Of a stretch of 64,000 nucleotides of DNA, positions 9,074-17,508 are shown piece after piece. The first letter of the stretch is position 1, and each line of letters starts with the position of its first letter. The position numbers and the translations under genes were made by a program. Under the pieces are notes generated by a model. The model did no database searches. It was given only the letters and a program-made list of their open reading frames with translations, and was not told the origin of the DNA. The stretch comes from Planctomycetota bacterium (GTDB lineage Bacteria > Planctomycetota > B15-G4): contig JAJDEO010000042.1 of assembly GCA_029259745.1 (NCBI GenBank), positions 62,001 to 126,000 of the forward strand. The letters are read 5' to 3'.

Positions 9074-9231
9074 GTGAGCCGAGCCGATCGCGGGCGGCTC
9101 GCTTCTCCGAAGGCAGAACTGCTACGCGCACAACGACCGAACATCAAGTCGTCCCCACCGCGAGTCGACGACGGTCTGTGCATGCGGACTCCGCGCCGCA
9201 TGCCACCCCCCTGAGAACCAGGATCCACACC

Positions 9232-10431
9232 ATGACACACAACCAGAATCCCATGGGCCCCCGCAATCGCGGCGAGGTCGGCTTCACGCTCGCCGAGGTG
9301 TTGCTCGCCGGCACGCTCGGCTCCCTCCTGCTCATGGCGTTGGCCGCTTCGACCCTGACCTTCACCGAGACGCTGCATGACCTCGAAGAGAAGGCGGGCA
9401 TCGCCGTCGACGAGAACGCCGTGCTCGGCACCCTCACGCGCGACATCCGCGAAGCCTGGACCGCCACGGTCCCGGCGAGCAACCGTCTCAAGCTCTTCGA
9501 CTCCGATGGAAACGTCACCCTGTGGTACCTCGAAGGCAAGAACGTCAAGGTCATCAAGCCGGACGGCGACACCGACGCCGTGATCGAGAACGTCGACTCG
9601 ATCCTGTTCGAGCCCAGCCACGAAGACCGACGTCGCGAAGGTGACGTCGCGACGAACGACGCGACGTGGTACTCGAAGGGCGCGCTCGCCTCGCCGAACG
9701 CGCCGCTCGTGCTCGGCAAGAACGACGACGTTGCGCTCGCCTTCACCGTCCCGATCGACGACACCGCGATCGGCGCGAGCGGCGACGAGCAGATCCTCTC
9801 GGCGCAGGCCGGCGTCATCGCCATCGCGCTTGCACGCGGCAACGATGACGGGACGGCGGGCAGCCTGTCGATCGAACTCTACGAAACCCTCGGACCCGGC
9901 TCCGGCGTCCCGGTCGGCAGCGCACTCGGCGCCGTCAGCCTCGTCAGCACGCTCCTTCCCGAGGCCGTCGACGACGGCTCGGGCAACTGGCTCGCTCCGA
10001 CGACCGACCTCCCGATCAGTCTCTCGTCGATGGGCGTCCAGCTCGAGCCCGGCGCCGGCTACGCGATCGTCATGAACCTGGGCAACGGCGAACTCGTCCT
10101 GAACTCGCACATGATCTTCGGCGCGGGCGACGATGACGACACGGCCGTCGCGCTGAATCACGGCGCCTTCGCCGTCCAGGCGCGCCGCGTGCCATTCTCG
10201 CTGAGCGGTTCCGTCGATTCGACCACGACGATCCTGTCGCAGGAGATCACGCGCATCAGCATCACGCTCGTCCCCGACGGGCGGCCCGTGCAGACGCGCT
10301 CGGCGGCCTTGCTCAACCAGGTCCTGAGTGACGACCCGTGGCTCGGCTCGGTTGCTGGCGAAGAGGCGCCCGGCGGTGGATCCGTCGGCTCCGGCGTCGG
10401 CGGCGGCGGCGGAGTTGCGCACGGTCTGTGA
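9232..10431 (+). CDS. long minor pseudopilin (PilW/GspJ-like) with beta-sandwich insert
   Basis: The 399-residue protein has a 17-residue leader and a type III signal G-FTLAEVLLAG, keeping Glu at mature position 5. It therefore should be cleaved by prepilin peptidase. The hydrophobic helix ends near residue 45. A GspJ/PilW-like region follows (LTRDIREAW, LWYLEG). The middle (about residues 215-300) looks like a choice-of-anchor-type beta sandwich (LSIELYETLGPGSGVPVGSA, LEPGAGYAIVMN). A Gly-rich tail closes the protein. Minor pseudopilins of this type sit at the filament tip or prime assembly. It lies between two major-pilin-like genes. AGGA lies 8 nt before the chosen ATG. Confidence 0.8.
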   Translation: MTHNQNPMGPRNRGEVGFTLAEVLLAGTLGSLLLMALAASTLTFTETLHDLEEKAGIAVDENAVLGTLTRDIREAWTATVPASNRLKLFDSDGNVTLWYLEGKNVKVIKPDGDTDAVIENVDSILFEPSHEDRRREGDVATNDATWYSKGALASPNAPLVLGKNDDVALAFTVPIDDTAIGASGDEQILSAQAGVIAIALARGNDDGTAGSLSIELYETLGPGSGVPVGSALGAVSLVSTLLPEAVDDGSGNWLAPTTDLPISLSSMGVQLEPGAGYAIVMNLGNGELVLNSHMIFGAGDDDDTAVALNHGAFAVQARRVPFSLSGSVDSTTTILSQEITRISITLVPDGRPVQTRSAALLNQVLSDDPWLGSVAGEEAPGGGSVGSGVGGGGGVAHGL

Positions 10432-10446
10432 ACGAATCGTGTGCGG

Positions 10447-10485
10447 ATCCCGGCGCCCGCGACCTCAACTCGCGGGCGCCGGGAT
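10447..10485. terminator. perfect 16-bp hairpin between pilin genes
   Basis: The arms at 10447-10462 and 10470-10485 are perfectly complementary over 16 bp, with a 7-nt loop, starting 16 bp after the stop at 10431. No T-run follows. It may terminate, or may protect the 3' end of the upstream mRNA and so set pilin stoichiometry. Confidence 0.6.
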
Positions 10486-10566
10486 TCGATGCGTTTCGGG
10501 TACACCTCCCCCACATCCCCCCGGCCTGATCTCGCCCCCCTGGCCCGATCTCGAGAGTCACTTCAG

Positions 10567-11073
10567 ATGACACCCGCGCACGACATGCCCAGCACACCAC
10601 GCAATCCTCACAACCCGACGCGCGCGCGCGGCTTCACGCTCGTCGAGCTCCTGATCGTCGTCGTGATCCTCGGCGTCCTCGCGGCGATCGTCGTGCCGCA
10701 GTTCAACGGCGCGAGCGCCGAGGCCAAGGAAGCGGCCCTCGCACAGGACGTGTCGGCCATGCGCCAGGCCATCTCGCTCTACCGCGTCCAACACAACGAG
10801 GACTACCCGGGCCCGACGGCCCAGGACCTCGCCGACCAGCTGACGATGTCGACCGACGCTGACGGCGACACGGCCGGATCGAAGTACGGCCCGTACTTCC
10901 GCGCACCCTGGCCGACGAACAACATCAACGGCATGACGTCGATCTTGGTCGTCGCCACGATGCCCGAGAACCCGACGGGCGCGACCGGCTGGGTTTACGC
11001 GACGAATGACGGGCAGCTCCGTGCCAACGCCACCGGCACCGGTCCCAGCGGAAAGGCCTACTGGGACCTCTGA
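10567..11073 (+). CDS. type IV pilin / pseudopilin, second copy
   Basis: The 168-residue prepilin has the cleavage motif G22-F23-TLVELLIVV and the conserved Glu5. It is clearly paralogous to the pilin at 8520. Both share the N-terminal helix, ASAEAKEAAL, a DxDGDTAGSKYGPYFR block, PTNNINGMTS, and the C-terminal GTGPSGKAYWDL. The leader is longer (22 residues) if the ATG at 10567 is used; the ATG at 10585 would give 16. It lies between two strong hairpins, which suggests it is transcribed or processed as a separate unit. Confidence 0.9.
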   Translation: MTPAHDMPSTPRNPHNPTRARGFTLVELLIVVVILGVLAAIVVPQFNGASAEAKEAALAQDVSAMRQAISLYRVQHNEDYPGPTAQDLADQLTMSTDADGDTAGSKYGPYFRAPWPTNNINGMTSILVVATMPENPTGATGWVYATNDGQLRANATGTGPSGKAYWDL

Positions 11074-11133
11074 GGCCGAGCAACGTCCCGGGCGTCCGGC
11101 GTCGGACGACTCCGAGCGCCCCGGCCCGACGAA

Positions 11134-11179
11134 CACGACGGCGCCGACCGCACGATCTCCTGCGGTCGGCGCCGTCGTG
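11134..11179. terminator. perfect 19-bp hairpin between pilin genes
   Basis: The arms at 11134-11152 and 11161-11179 match over 19 bp without a mismatch, with an 8-nt loop. It begins 60 bp after the stop at 11073. This is the strongest hairpin I see in the window. It lacks a T-tail, so either factor-assisted termination or mRNA 3'-end protection is possible. Confidence 0.6.
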
Positions 11180-11246
11180 CGTCAAGTCGGATTGCGCATG
11201 CTGCCGAGAAAGGAAGTGCGCTGACCCCGAACACTTGCGAGTTGTC

Positions 11247-11702
11247 ATGACGAAGACCCGCCGACGCGCGCAGTCCCCCACCGGCGGCGAGACCCTGCTG
11301 TCGCTCCTGGTGCTCGGACTGCTCGCAGCCGTCACGATCCCCAACGATGCCCCGCCGCAGCGGGACGCTGAAGTGCACGTCGTCGCCATGACGTCGTCGC
11401 TGGCCGTGATCCGCAACGCCGTCGATGCCCTCGCGGCCGACCACCCCTCCGACGACACGACGCTGAGCGCCGATGCCCGGGCGCTGCTGTCCCGCGGCAA
11501 GCTCGCGCTCGAGCCGTACCTCCGCAGCGGACGCGTGCCACTCAACCCGGTCAACTTGCGGCGCGATGTACGCGTCGTCGAGACGATGCCCGAGGCACCG
11601 TCTCCCGCGCCCGCCGGATGGCTGCTGTGCTCGTCGACGGGCGAGGTCCGCGCCAACGTCGCCGGACACGCTCCGGACGGCACGCCCCTCTTCGACCTCT
11701 GA
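11247..11702 (+). CDS. degenerate pilin-like membrane protein without prepilin signal
   Basis: The 151-residue protein is recognisable as a paralogue of the neighbouring pilins. It has the same length as the first pilin, a hydrophobic helix at residues 20-34 followed by IPN, a VIRNAVDAL stalk, the EPYLRSG block, and the C-terminal RANVAGHAPDGTPLFDL. The prepilin motif has become GGETLLSLL, with no Phe-Thr-Leu-Val-Glu and no Glu at position 5. It therefore should remain an uncleaved, single-span inner-membrane protein unless the peptidase is unusually tolerant. The ATG at 11247 is chosen over a TTG four codons upstream. It lies 10 bp before the next gene and is probably co-transcribed with it. 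Confidence 0.75.
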   Translation: MTKTRRRAQSPTGGETLLSLLVLGLLAAVTIPNDAPPQRDAEVHVVAMTSSLAVIRNAVDALAADHPSDDTTLSADARALLSRGKLALEPYLRSGRVPLNPVNLRRDVRVVETMPEAPSPAPAGWLLCSSTGEVRANVAGHAPDGTPLFDL

Positions 11703-11712
11703 GAACCCGCCG

Positions 11713-12168
11713 ATGTCCACGATGAACGCCCAAGCGAAGAGTGGACCGGCCCACGAGTTGCAGCGCGCCATGGCGATGCTCGTCGTCGTCATCGTCGTGC
11801 TCACGGCGCTGGCCGGCATTCCCGGCCTCACCACCGCCGACGACGCGGGACTGCAGGACCAACTCGGCCACGTCCGATCCGCGATCGAGCGCTACACCCT
11901 CGACCATGATGGCGCACCTCCCGGCCTCGCGTCGTGGGACGACCTCGTACGCCAACTCACCGAAACGACGAACGCACGCGGAGAGGAAGGCGACGACTTC
12001 GGACCCTACCTCCAACCCGAACAACTCGAAGGCAGCGGACGGTGCGTCGAGGAACTTCCCGCACGCCCCACCGGCGACTCGACCTGGCTGTGGTGCCCCA
12101 CCGAACAGCGACTCGCGCTGAACCGCGCAGGACGCGCCTCGGATGGAACGGCGTACTACGAGTACTGA
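11713..12168 (+). CDS. second degenerate pilin-like membrane protein
   Basis: This is a 151-residue protein with the same architecture as its upstream neighbour. A polar leader is followed by a hydrophobic helix (about residues 20-38, AMLVVVIVVLTALAGIPGL), a stalk with VRSAIERYTLDHDGAPPG, a DDFGPYLQPEQ block and a C-terminal RAGRASDGTAYYEY. Nothing resembling a prepilin cleavage site remains. The conserved C-terminal signature shows common descent with the functional pilins. A role as a non-filament partner, chaperone or regulator of pilus assembly is possible, but this is only inference. Confidence 0.72.
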   Translation: MSTMNAQAKSGPAHELQRAMAMLVVVIVVLTALAGIPGLTTADDAGLQDQLGHVRSAIERYTLDHDGAPPGLASWDDLVRQLTETTNARGEEGDDFGPYLQPEQLEGSGRCVEELPARPTGDSTWLWCPTEQRLALNRAGRASDGTAYYEY

Positions 12169-12256
12169 GCCGTTTGCACACCGCACGCCGAGTGGGTCGT
12201 TCGCATGCCTGCGACGATGACACGCAACTCATCTCGCGCACGCTCGACTCACACCA

Positions 12257-13939
12257 CTACAGTTTCTGGTAGGCCGGTCCGCCGCCCTCGGGTGTGACCC
12301 ACTCGATGATCTGGTACGGGTCCATGATGTCGCAGGTCTTGCAGTGCACGCAGTTGCTGAAGTTGATCTGCAGCTTCTCGCGCCCCGCGCTTGCGTCGTC
12401 GTCGGGCACCATCTCGTACACGGCGGCCGGACAGAAGTACTGGCAGGGGTTGCCGTACTCCTCGGCGCACGTCGTGGCGCAGTGATTCGGGTCTGGCTGA
12501 TGGACGAGCAGGTGCGCCGGCTGGTCCTCCTCGTGCGTCGTGCCCGAGTGGAAGACGTTCGTGAGTTTGTCGAACGTGAGCACGCCGTCCTTCTTGACCG
12601 GCTCGCGCTTCGTGTCCACGGCGCTCTTCTTCTTCATGCGCTTGTGACCGGCTTCGATCGGGTAGTAGTCCTTCGTCCCGCGTCCGCCCGTGATGAGCTG
12701 CAGCCCGACGTGGAACATCCCGACCGGCGAAATCCCGTGCGCCATGGCCTGGTGGAAGTTGCGGACCTTGTGCAGTTCCTGGCCCGCCCAACTCTCCTTG
12801 AAGTTCTTCTCGTACGCCGACAACACCTCGGCGGTGTTGTCGTCCTTCACGAGTGCGTCGAGCGCCGTCTCGGCGGCGAGCATGCCGCTCTTCATGGCGA
12901 GGTGAATCCCCTTGAGGCGCGCGACGTTGACCGTGCCGAGACTGTCGCCCGCGAGCATGGCACCGGGCACGTAGGCCTGCGGCATCGACCACCACCCACC
13001 GGCCGGCAGACTCTTCGCGCCGTACGAGATGCGCGTGCCGCCCTCGAGGATCTCTGCGATGAGCGGGTGCGTCTTGAAGCGCTGGAACTCCTCGTGGATG
13101 TCGTAGCTGGGGTCCTCGTACTCGAGCGCCACGACGAGACCGAGCGTGATCATGTCGCCGCCGGTGTAGTAGAGGAACGAGCCGCCGAACATGTCGCGCG
13201 GCAGTGGCCAGCCCGCCGTGTGCAAGACGCGTCCGGCCTTCGCACTGGCGCCCGGCACTTCCCACGTCTCCTTCACGCCGGTCTCGTAGATCTGCGGGTT
13301 GCGTCCGTCGGTGCCGAAGCGGTTGACGAGCCGCTTCGTGAGGTGACCGCGTGAGCCGTCGCAAAGCACCGTGACCTTGGCGCGAATCTCCATGCCGGGC
13401 TCGTAGTTGCTGCGCTGACCGCCGTCGGCAGCGATGCCCTTGTCGTTCGTGACGACGCCACACACCGTGTCGTCCTCGATGATGAGGTCGGCCGCGGGGA
13501 AGCCCGCGAAGACGTCGACGCCAGCCTCCTCGGCCTTGTCGCCGAGCCAGCGCACGACGTCGTTCAGCGAGCCGGTCGAATAGCCGGCGTTCTTCATCCA
13601 CGGCGGATGCGGCATCGAGAAGCTGCCTGACTTCGTGAGCCACTTGAGTTCGTCGGACGTGACGGGCACGAGCGGCGCACCCTGCTCGCGCCAATCCGGG
13701 ATGAGCTCGTCGAGGCCGCGCGGATCGACGACGGCGCCGCTGATCGTGTGCGCACCGATGACGTCACCTTTCTCGATCAGTGCGATCATCGGCTCGTCGA
13801 GCAGCGGCGCGCCCTTCTCTTTCGCGACGGCGTTGTGCTCTTCGATCTTCCTTTGCAGGTGGATGGCGCCGGCCAGTCCGGCCGCACCTCCTCCGACGAA
13901 GAGGACATCGACATCCAGCACTTCACGCTCGTCGGTCAT
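12257..13939 (-). CDS. etfD: electron transfer flavoprotein-ubiquinone oxidoreductase
   Basis: ETF-QO is a 560-residue peripheral membrane flavoprotein that passes electrons from reduced ETF (fatty- and amino-acid oxidation) to the quinone pool. The FAD dinucleotide-binding motif VGGGAAGLAG lies at residues 15-24. GAHTISGAVVDPRG and GFPAADLIIEDD are family blocks. The C-terminal ferredoxin-like module supplies [4Fe-4S] cysteines in CQYFCP and CVHCKTCDI, and the protein ends with the usual WVTPEGGGPAY. The length is normal (~550). The ATG at 13939 is used because the upstream extension is not part of the family. The ETF subunits are not in this window. Confidence 0.95.
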   Translation of the reverse strand: MTDEREVLDVDVLFVGGGAAGLAGAIHLQRKIEEHNAVAKEKGAPLLDEPMIALIEKGDVIGAHTISGAVVDPRGLDELIPDWREQGAPLVPVTSDELKWLTKSGSFSMPHPPWMKNAGYSTGSLNDVVRWLGDKAEEAGVDVFAGFPAADLIIEDDTVCGVVTNDKGIAADGGQRSNYEPGMEIRAKVTVLCDGSRGHLTKRLVNRFGTDGRNPQIYETGVKETWEVPGASAKAGRVLHTAGWPLPRDMFGGSFLYYTGGDMITLGLVVALEYEDPSYDIHEEFQRFKTHPLIAEILEGGTRISYGAKSLPAGGWWSMPQAYVPGAMLAGDSLGTVNVARLKGIHLAMKSGMLAAETALDALVKDDNTAEVLSAYEKNFKESWAGQELHKVRNFHQAMAHGISPVGMFHVGLQLITGGRGTKDYYPIEAGHKRMKKKSAVDTKREPVKKDGVLTFDKLTNVFHSGTTHEEDQPAHLLVHQPDPNHCATTCAEEYGNPCQYFCPAAVYEMVPDDDASAGREKLQINFSNCVHCKTCDIMDPYQIIEWVTPEGGGPAYQKL

Positions 13940-14176
13940 CACGGGCTCCAGGGGGCGCTCATCGTGGCGCTCCGCGACACCGCGCGGGGCGCTGCCCCAG
14001 AGGCTCCCGATCATGTCCGAGAAACCCGAGGCACAACCGGATGATGATAGAGCCCCGAGCACCCCGCAGCAAAGGCGTGCAGACTCTGCGCTCCGTGCTA
14101 GCCGAAGGCCGACTGCAAGCCCCGCTCGCGCGCCGTGTTCTTGCGGCCGACGTGGGCGTGGTCACCCAGCGTGGGC

Positions 14177-15085
14177 TCAGCGGCGACTGACCTCGTCTCC
14201 GGCCTCGTAGCGCACCTGTCGCTCGACCTCGCCGGTGCGCGTGAAGAACGTCCACGTGCCGTCGCGCAGGTCGTCGCGGCGCGTCCCGACGATCACGGGG
14301 CGGCCCGACTCGTCCCAGGTGATGTCCCGACCGTGACGCTCGTCGTCGAGCATGTCGATCAACCCGGCCTGGCGACCATTGTCGTGCCACATCGTCGACG
14401 TGGCGGCCCAGCGACCGTCCTCCAACCGTCCGTGGATTTGCGCCGTGGGGCGTCCCGAGCCATCGAAGATCGTCTCGAGCGACGCGGTCTTACGCTGGCC
14501 GTCGTCGAAGAAGAGTTCCTCTGAGACTTGGCGCCCCTCGGCGTCGTAGCTGCGCCAGAGTCCGACTGGACGACCCGAGTCCCAGGTTCCCACGCGTTCG
14601 AGCCGACCGTCGGGATACCAGCGCGTCTCCTCGCCGTGGTGCACGCCGGCGCGATGGTGCGTCAGTGCGCGCAGGTTGCCCTGCTCGTCGTACGTCTTGC
14701 GCGGGCCTTCGAGCTTGCCGGCGACGACGTTCTGCTGCAGCGCTGGGCCGACGCCGCCTTCGTAGTGGTGCGTCACCTCACCGATCGACTCGCCGTTCTC
14801 GAACATGCCTTCGAGCTGCACGTTGCCGTCGGCATAGTAGGCGACGACGTGACCGTGGCGACGACCGTTGAGGTAGCTGCCGATCTCGCGCGGGGAGTTC
14901 GGTCCCCAGTAGGACGTGAACGGCCCGGTGTGCCCCGTGGGGATCGAAAGCGGAGCCTTCTCGCCCGACTCGGTCGCGTTCCTGGCAGATGTCCAGCGGC
15001 TCGACGACGAGGTCGAGGGCGAGGAGCAGGACGTCGCAGCGGCAGCCACGGCGAGAGTGAGCACGGCGAGACGGGTGGTCTTCAC
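14177..15085 (-). CDS. lipoprotein with MORN/YwqK-type repeats
   Basis: The 302-residue protein has a lipobox-like signal (AAAATS-C20). After a Ser-rich linker there are about eight MORN-type (YwqK-like) repeats of the pattern G-x-W/R-x-x-Y/W-x-x-x-G: GHVVAYYADGNVQLEG, GPRKTYDEQGNLRA, GEETRWYPDGRLERVG, GLWRSYDAEGRQVSEE, GRDITWDESGRPVIVG, GTWTFFTRTGEVERQV. In bacteria these repeats are annotated as YwqK-family antitoxin-like, but here the product is an envelope lipoprotein with no adjacent toxin. It is probably co-transcribed with the pilin-like gene 52 bp upstream. The ~90 bp after its stop still look codon-biased in another frame. Confidence 0.8.
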   Translation of the reverse strand: MKTTRLAVLTLAVAAAATSCSSPSTSSSSRWTSARNATESGEKAPLSIPTGHTGPFTSYWGPNSPREIGSYLNGRRHGHVVAYYADGNVQLEGMFENGESIGEVTHHYEGGVGPALQQNVVAGKLEGPRKTYDEQGNLRALTHHRAGVHHGEETRWYPDGRLERVGTWDSGRPVGLWRSYDAEGRQVSEELFFDDGQRKTASLETIFDGSGRPTAQIHGRLEDGRWAATSTMWHDNGRQAGLIDMLDDERHGRDITWDESGRPVIVGTRRDDLRDGTWTFFTRTGEVERQVRYEAGDEVSRR

Positions 15086-15137
15086 GGTCGAGATCCTCGA
15101 GGAAGGTGTGCCCTCCTTGATCGACCGCCGGACGTCA

Positions 15138-15674
15138 TCAGCCTGAGACTCGTCCCGCTTCGAACCAGATCCACGTCGGAGTCACGCGCACACGGCCCGC
15201 CGCGCCGTTGCCATCGTCCACCAGCATGTCGATCTTCGCGGCCACGGAGTCCTCGATCTCACCGAAGCCGCGGTGCAGGCGGATCCAGCGCGACCCACGC
15301 GAAGCGTCGATCGGCATCGTGGCCGCCATGCTCCAGAAACCGTTCGTCGTCGGCCGTCCGAGGGCGGTTTTCAGATACGGCCCCCTCCAGGTCTCGCGGT
15401 GAGCGCTGTCGACGAAATCGCGATCGGCCAGCCCGCCGCGGTAGCCACTCGACAGGTCGAACGCCGGCGCCGGCCAGTCGCCGGTGTCGTTTCGATAGGC
15501 GTCGATCGCCGTGCTGACCTGGGCCGCGTCTGCCGTGATGCGCTGCACGAGCGCCTCGCGACGCTCCTGCTCACGCACGGGAAGCACGACGCCCATCCCG
15601 AGCATCACGATGGCAATGGCCGCCGAGGCCGCCGGTTTCGCGATCGGCCGCCGCAGTCGTCGAGGACTCGTCAT
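15138..15674 (-). CDS. pilin-like (GspG-type) protein lacking the prepilin motif
   Basis: The 178-residue protein has a basic N-terminus (MTSPRRLRRPIAK), one hydrophobic helix (about residues 15-32), and a coiled stalk (QERREALVQRITADAAQVS). It then has TAIDAYRNDTGDWPAP, typical of GspG/pseudopilin head domains, and a GPYLKTALGRPTTNGFW block parallel to the GPYxR-PTNxING block of the pilins 4-7 kb away. No G-FTLxE site is present, so it should be an uncleaved single-pass protein. It forms a likely operon with the MORN lipoprotein downstream. Confidence 0.65.
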   Translation of the reverse strand: MTSPRRLRRPIAKPAASAAIAIVMLGMGVVLPVREQERREALVQRITADAAQVSTAIDAYRNDTGDWPAPAFDLSSGYRGGLADRDFVDSAHRETWRGPYLKTALGRPTTNGFWSMAATMPIDASRGSRWIRLHRGFGEIEDSVAAKIDMLVDDGNGAAGRVRVTPTWIWFEAGRVSG

Positions 15675-15796
15675 TCTCTCTTCTCACACCTTTCGGCTTG
15701 GCCCGTGTCCCGACGCGGGACGCACGAATGACCTCGCCGACACAGCGTCGTTCGACGATGCGAAGGGGTGACTGGAGAGTGATGTTCGAACGGCGA

Positions 15797-15826
15797 CGGC
15801 GAGGCGCCCCGAAGAGCGCCTCGCCG
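15797..15826 (-). terminator. terminator of the FG-GAP gene
   Basis: A perfect 11-bp GC-rich stem (15797-15807 with 15816-15826) has an 8-nt loop. It lies 26 bp beyond the minus-strand stop at 15853. No T-run is present. Confidence 0.55.
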
Positions 15827-15852
15827 CGTCTCGAAGTGCTACGGTCGAAGCG

Positions 15853-17406
15853 CTACGGCACGAGCTCGATCGACGCCGCGTTCGTCGCAACGAGCGGACC
15901 GCCGTCGAGGACGACGGCCGCGTGGTAGACGATGACGCCGACGGCTGCGGGAGGCAGGTTTGCGGGCAACTGGAACGTCGTCTGGGCCTGACCGTGGGCG
16001 TCGAGCACGCCGGCCGAGTTCTGCAGCAGCGGTGTGTTCGGCGACGTCGCCGTGAACGCGAAGTAGAAGTCGGGGACGAGCGGGATCTGGACGCCTTGGA
16101 CCGGCGTACTCGGCGTCGTTCCCGTGAGCGAACCGACGACGATGTAGTTGCGGCCCGCGTGCTGTGGCGTGACGCGGACATCGAAGGTCGTCGCGTCGGC
16201 AGCGGCGACGGAGACGGTCGGGTCGCATGCGATGAACGTCTGCCCGACACTCGCCGTGTCGTAGAAAAACACCGCGCCGGCGTTGACGCCGAACGTGTCG
16301 TCACGCGGATCACCGACGACGAGGGCACCGGCGTCGGCAGCGAGCTCATACGTTGCCGGGAACGGTTCGGAACCGAGTTCGGTGTAAGCGACCTCGCCCC
16401 ACCCCGCGCCCGATTCCTCGTAGACGTAGACCCCGAAGACACCGCCGACCCGTGCGGCGCTGTACACGCGTCCGTCGGCGACGGACAGCACGCCGGCGTG
16501 ACCGAACTTCGCCAGCTGCGTCCAGACCCCACCAATCTCTTCGAACACGAAGATCTGACCGTTGCCCGTCGCGAAGAGACGACCCTCGGCGAGTTCGACG
16601 TCGAGCCCGAAGAACCCGTTGCTCTGCAACACGTCGGGCAGGATCACCTGACGCACCGGCGTTCCGTCGAGATTCGAGAACACCTCGACACGCCCGACGC
16701 CGGGTAGGAGCACACCGGGGTTGTTCGGATCGACCGTGTTGAACGACAGGGACCCGACGGCGAGTCGATCGCCCTCGACGTCGATCTCAAAACCAAAGCC
16801 CGTGTACACGTTCGCGGACTCGTCGAAGATGATCGAGTCGAGCTGCCACGTGCCGTTGACGCGCTCGAAGATCCGCACGCGCCCGGGCTGGGGCAGCGGG
16901 AATCCCATCAGTCCCCCACCGAGGAGCGAGCCCGCGAAGACGCGTTCGCCTTCGATCGCGAGGCTGATCCCGAGGTTAGTGTTCGCCTCGTTCGCAAAGG
17001 GCCCCGTGAAGGTGCCCTCGAGCTGCCAGAGCGCGCCGTCGTGGCGGTAGATACCGAGGGCGCCGGTCCTGTCGGGACCCCAGTCGGGCGCTCCGATCGC
17101 CGCGAGACCTCCCTCGAGTGCGATCGTGCGTCCGAAGCCGTTGAAGCCCTCGATGAACGTGTCGAAGGCCGGGATCGTCTGTGTGTGGGTCCAGACGCCG
17201 CCGATGCGTTGGTAGGCCTCGACCGTCGCTTCAGGACCGTTGAGCGGGGCGCCGACGAGGGCGAGGTCGCCTTCGATCGCCACGGCCGCACCGACGAGGC
17301 CGGGCGATCCCTGGACGGGATAATCGGAGGCCACGAAGCACTGGGCGCCGCCGGGCGCGACGATGAGCGCGAGGGTGACGAGTGATGCGAGTGTGGTGCG
17401 GATCAT
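15853..17406 (-). CDS. secreted FG-GAP (integrin-like) repeat protein
   Basis: The 517-residue exported protein has a signal peptide in residues 1-21 (PGGAQ-CF). Six FG-GAP-like blades follow the pattern xFGxxxALEGxxxxxGAP: LVGAAVAIEGDLALVGAP, GFGRTIALEGGLAAIGAP, NLGISLAIEGERVFAGS, GFGFEIDVEGDRLAVGS, FFGLDVELAEGRLFATG, and TYELAADAGALVVGDP. These form an integrin-alpha-like propeller. From about residue 400 a separate beta domain (FDVRVTPQHAGRNYIVVGS to the end) resembles the C-terminal domain of other exoproteins here. The probable role is cell-surface or matrix binding; the ligand is unknown. It is 102 bp downstream of the kinase gene on the same strand. Confidence 0.82.
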   Translation of the reverse strand: MIRTTLASLVTLALIVAPGGAQCFVASDYPVQGSPGLVGAAVAIEGDLALVGAPLNGPEATVEAYQRIGGVWTHTQTIPAFDTFIEGFNGFGRTIALEGGLAAIGAPDWGPDRTGALGIYRHDGALWQLEGTFTGPFANEANTNLGISLAIEGERVFAGSLLGGGLMGFPLPQPGRVRIFERVNGTWQLDSIIFDESANVYTGFGFEIDVEGDRLAVGSLSFNTVDPNNPGVLLPGVGRVEVFSNLDGTPVRQVILPDVLQSNGFFGLDVELAEGRLFATGNGQIFVFEEIGGVWTQLAKFGHAGVLSVADGRVYSAARVGGVFGVYVYEESGAGWGEVAYTELGSEPFPATYELAADAGALVVGDPRDDTFGVNAGAVFFYDTASVGQTFIACDPTVSVAAADATTFDVRVTPQHAGRNYIVVGSLTGTTPSTPVQGVQIPLVPDFYFAFTATSPNTPLLQNSAGVLDAHGQAQTTFQLPANLPPAAVGVIVYHAAVVLDGGPLVATNAASIELVP

Positions 17407-17508
17407 GGTCGGACTCCCGGAGGGGACGAGGGCAAGGAGAGTCGGCCTCTCCCGCCTCGTATCAACGGATTCGCCGACGCGGCGTCCGGACGAAAATGCG
17501 AGAAGGCG

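Noticed and set aside
8976..9231. Looked for a small RNA or riboswitch between the first two pilin genes
   Set aside because: Only the hairpin at 9035-9063 stands out; no known riboswitch core could be recognised by eye.
14177..15085. YwqK-type toxin-antitoxin system
   Set aside because: The MORN repeats resemble YwqK antitoxin annotations, but the protein has a lipobox and no toxin-like gene is adjacent.
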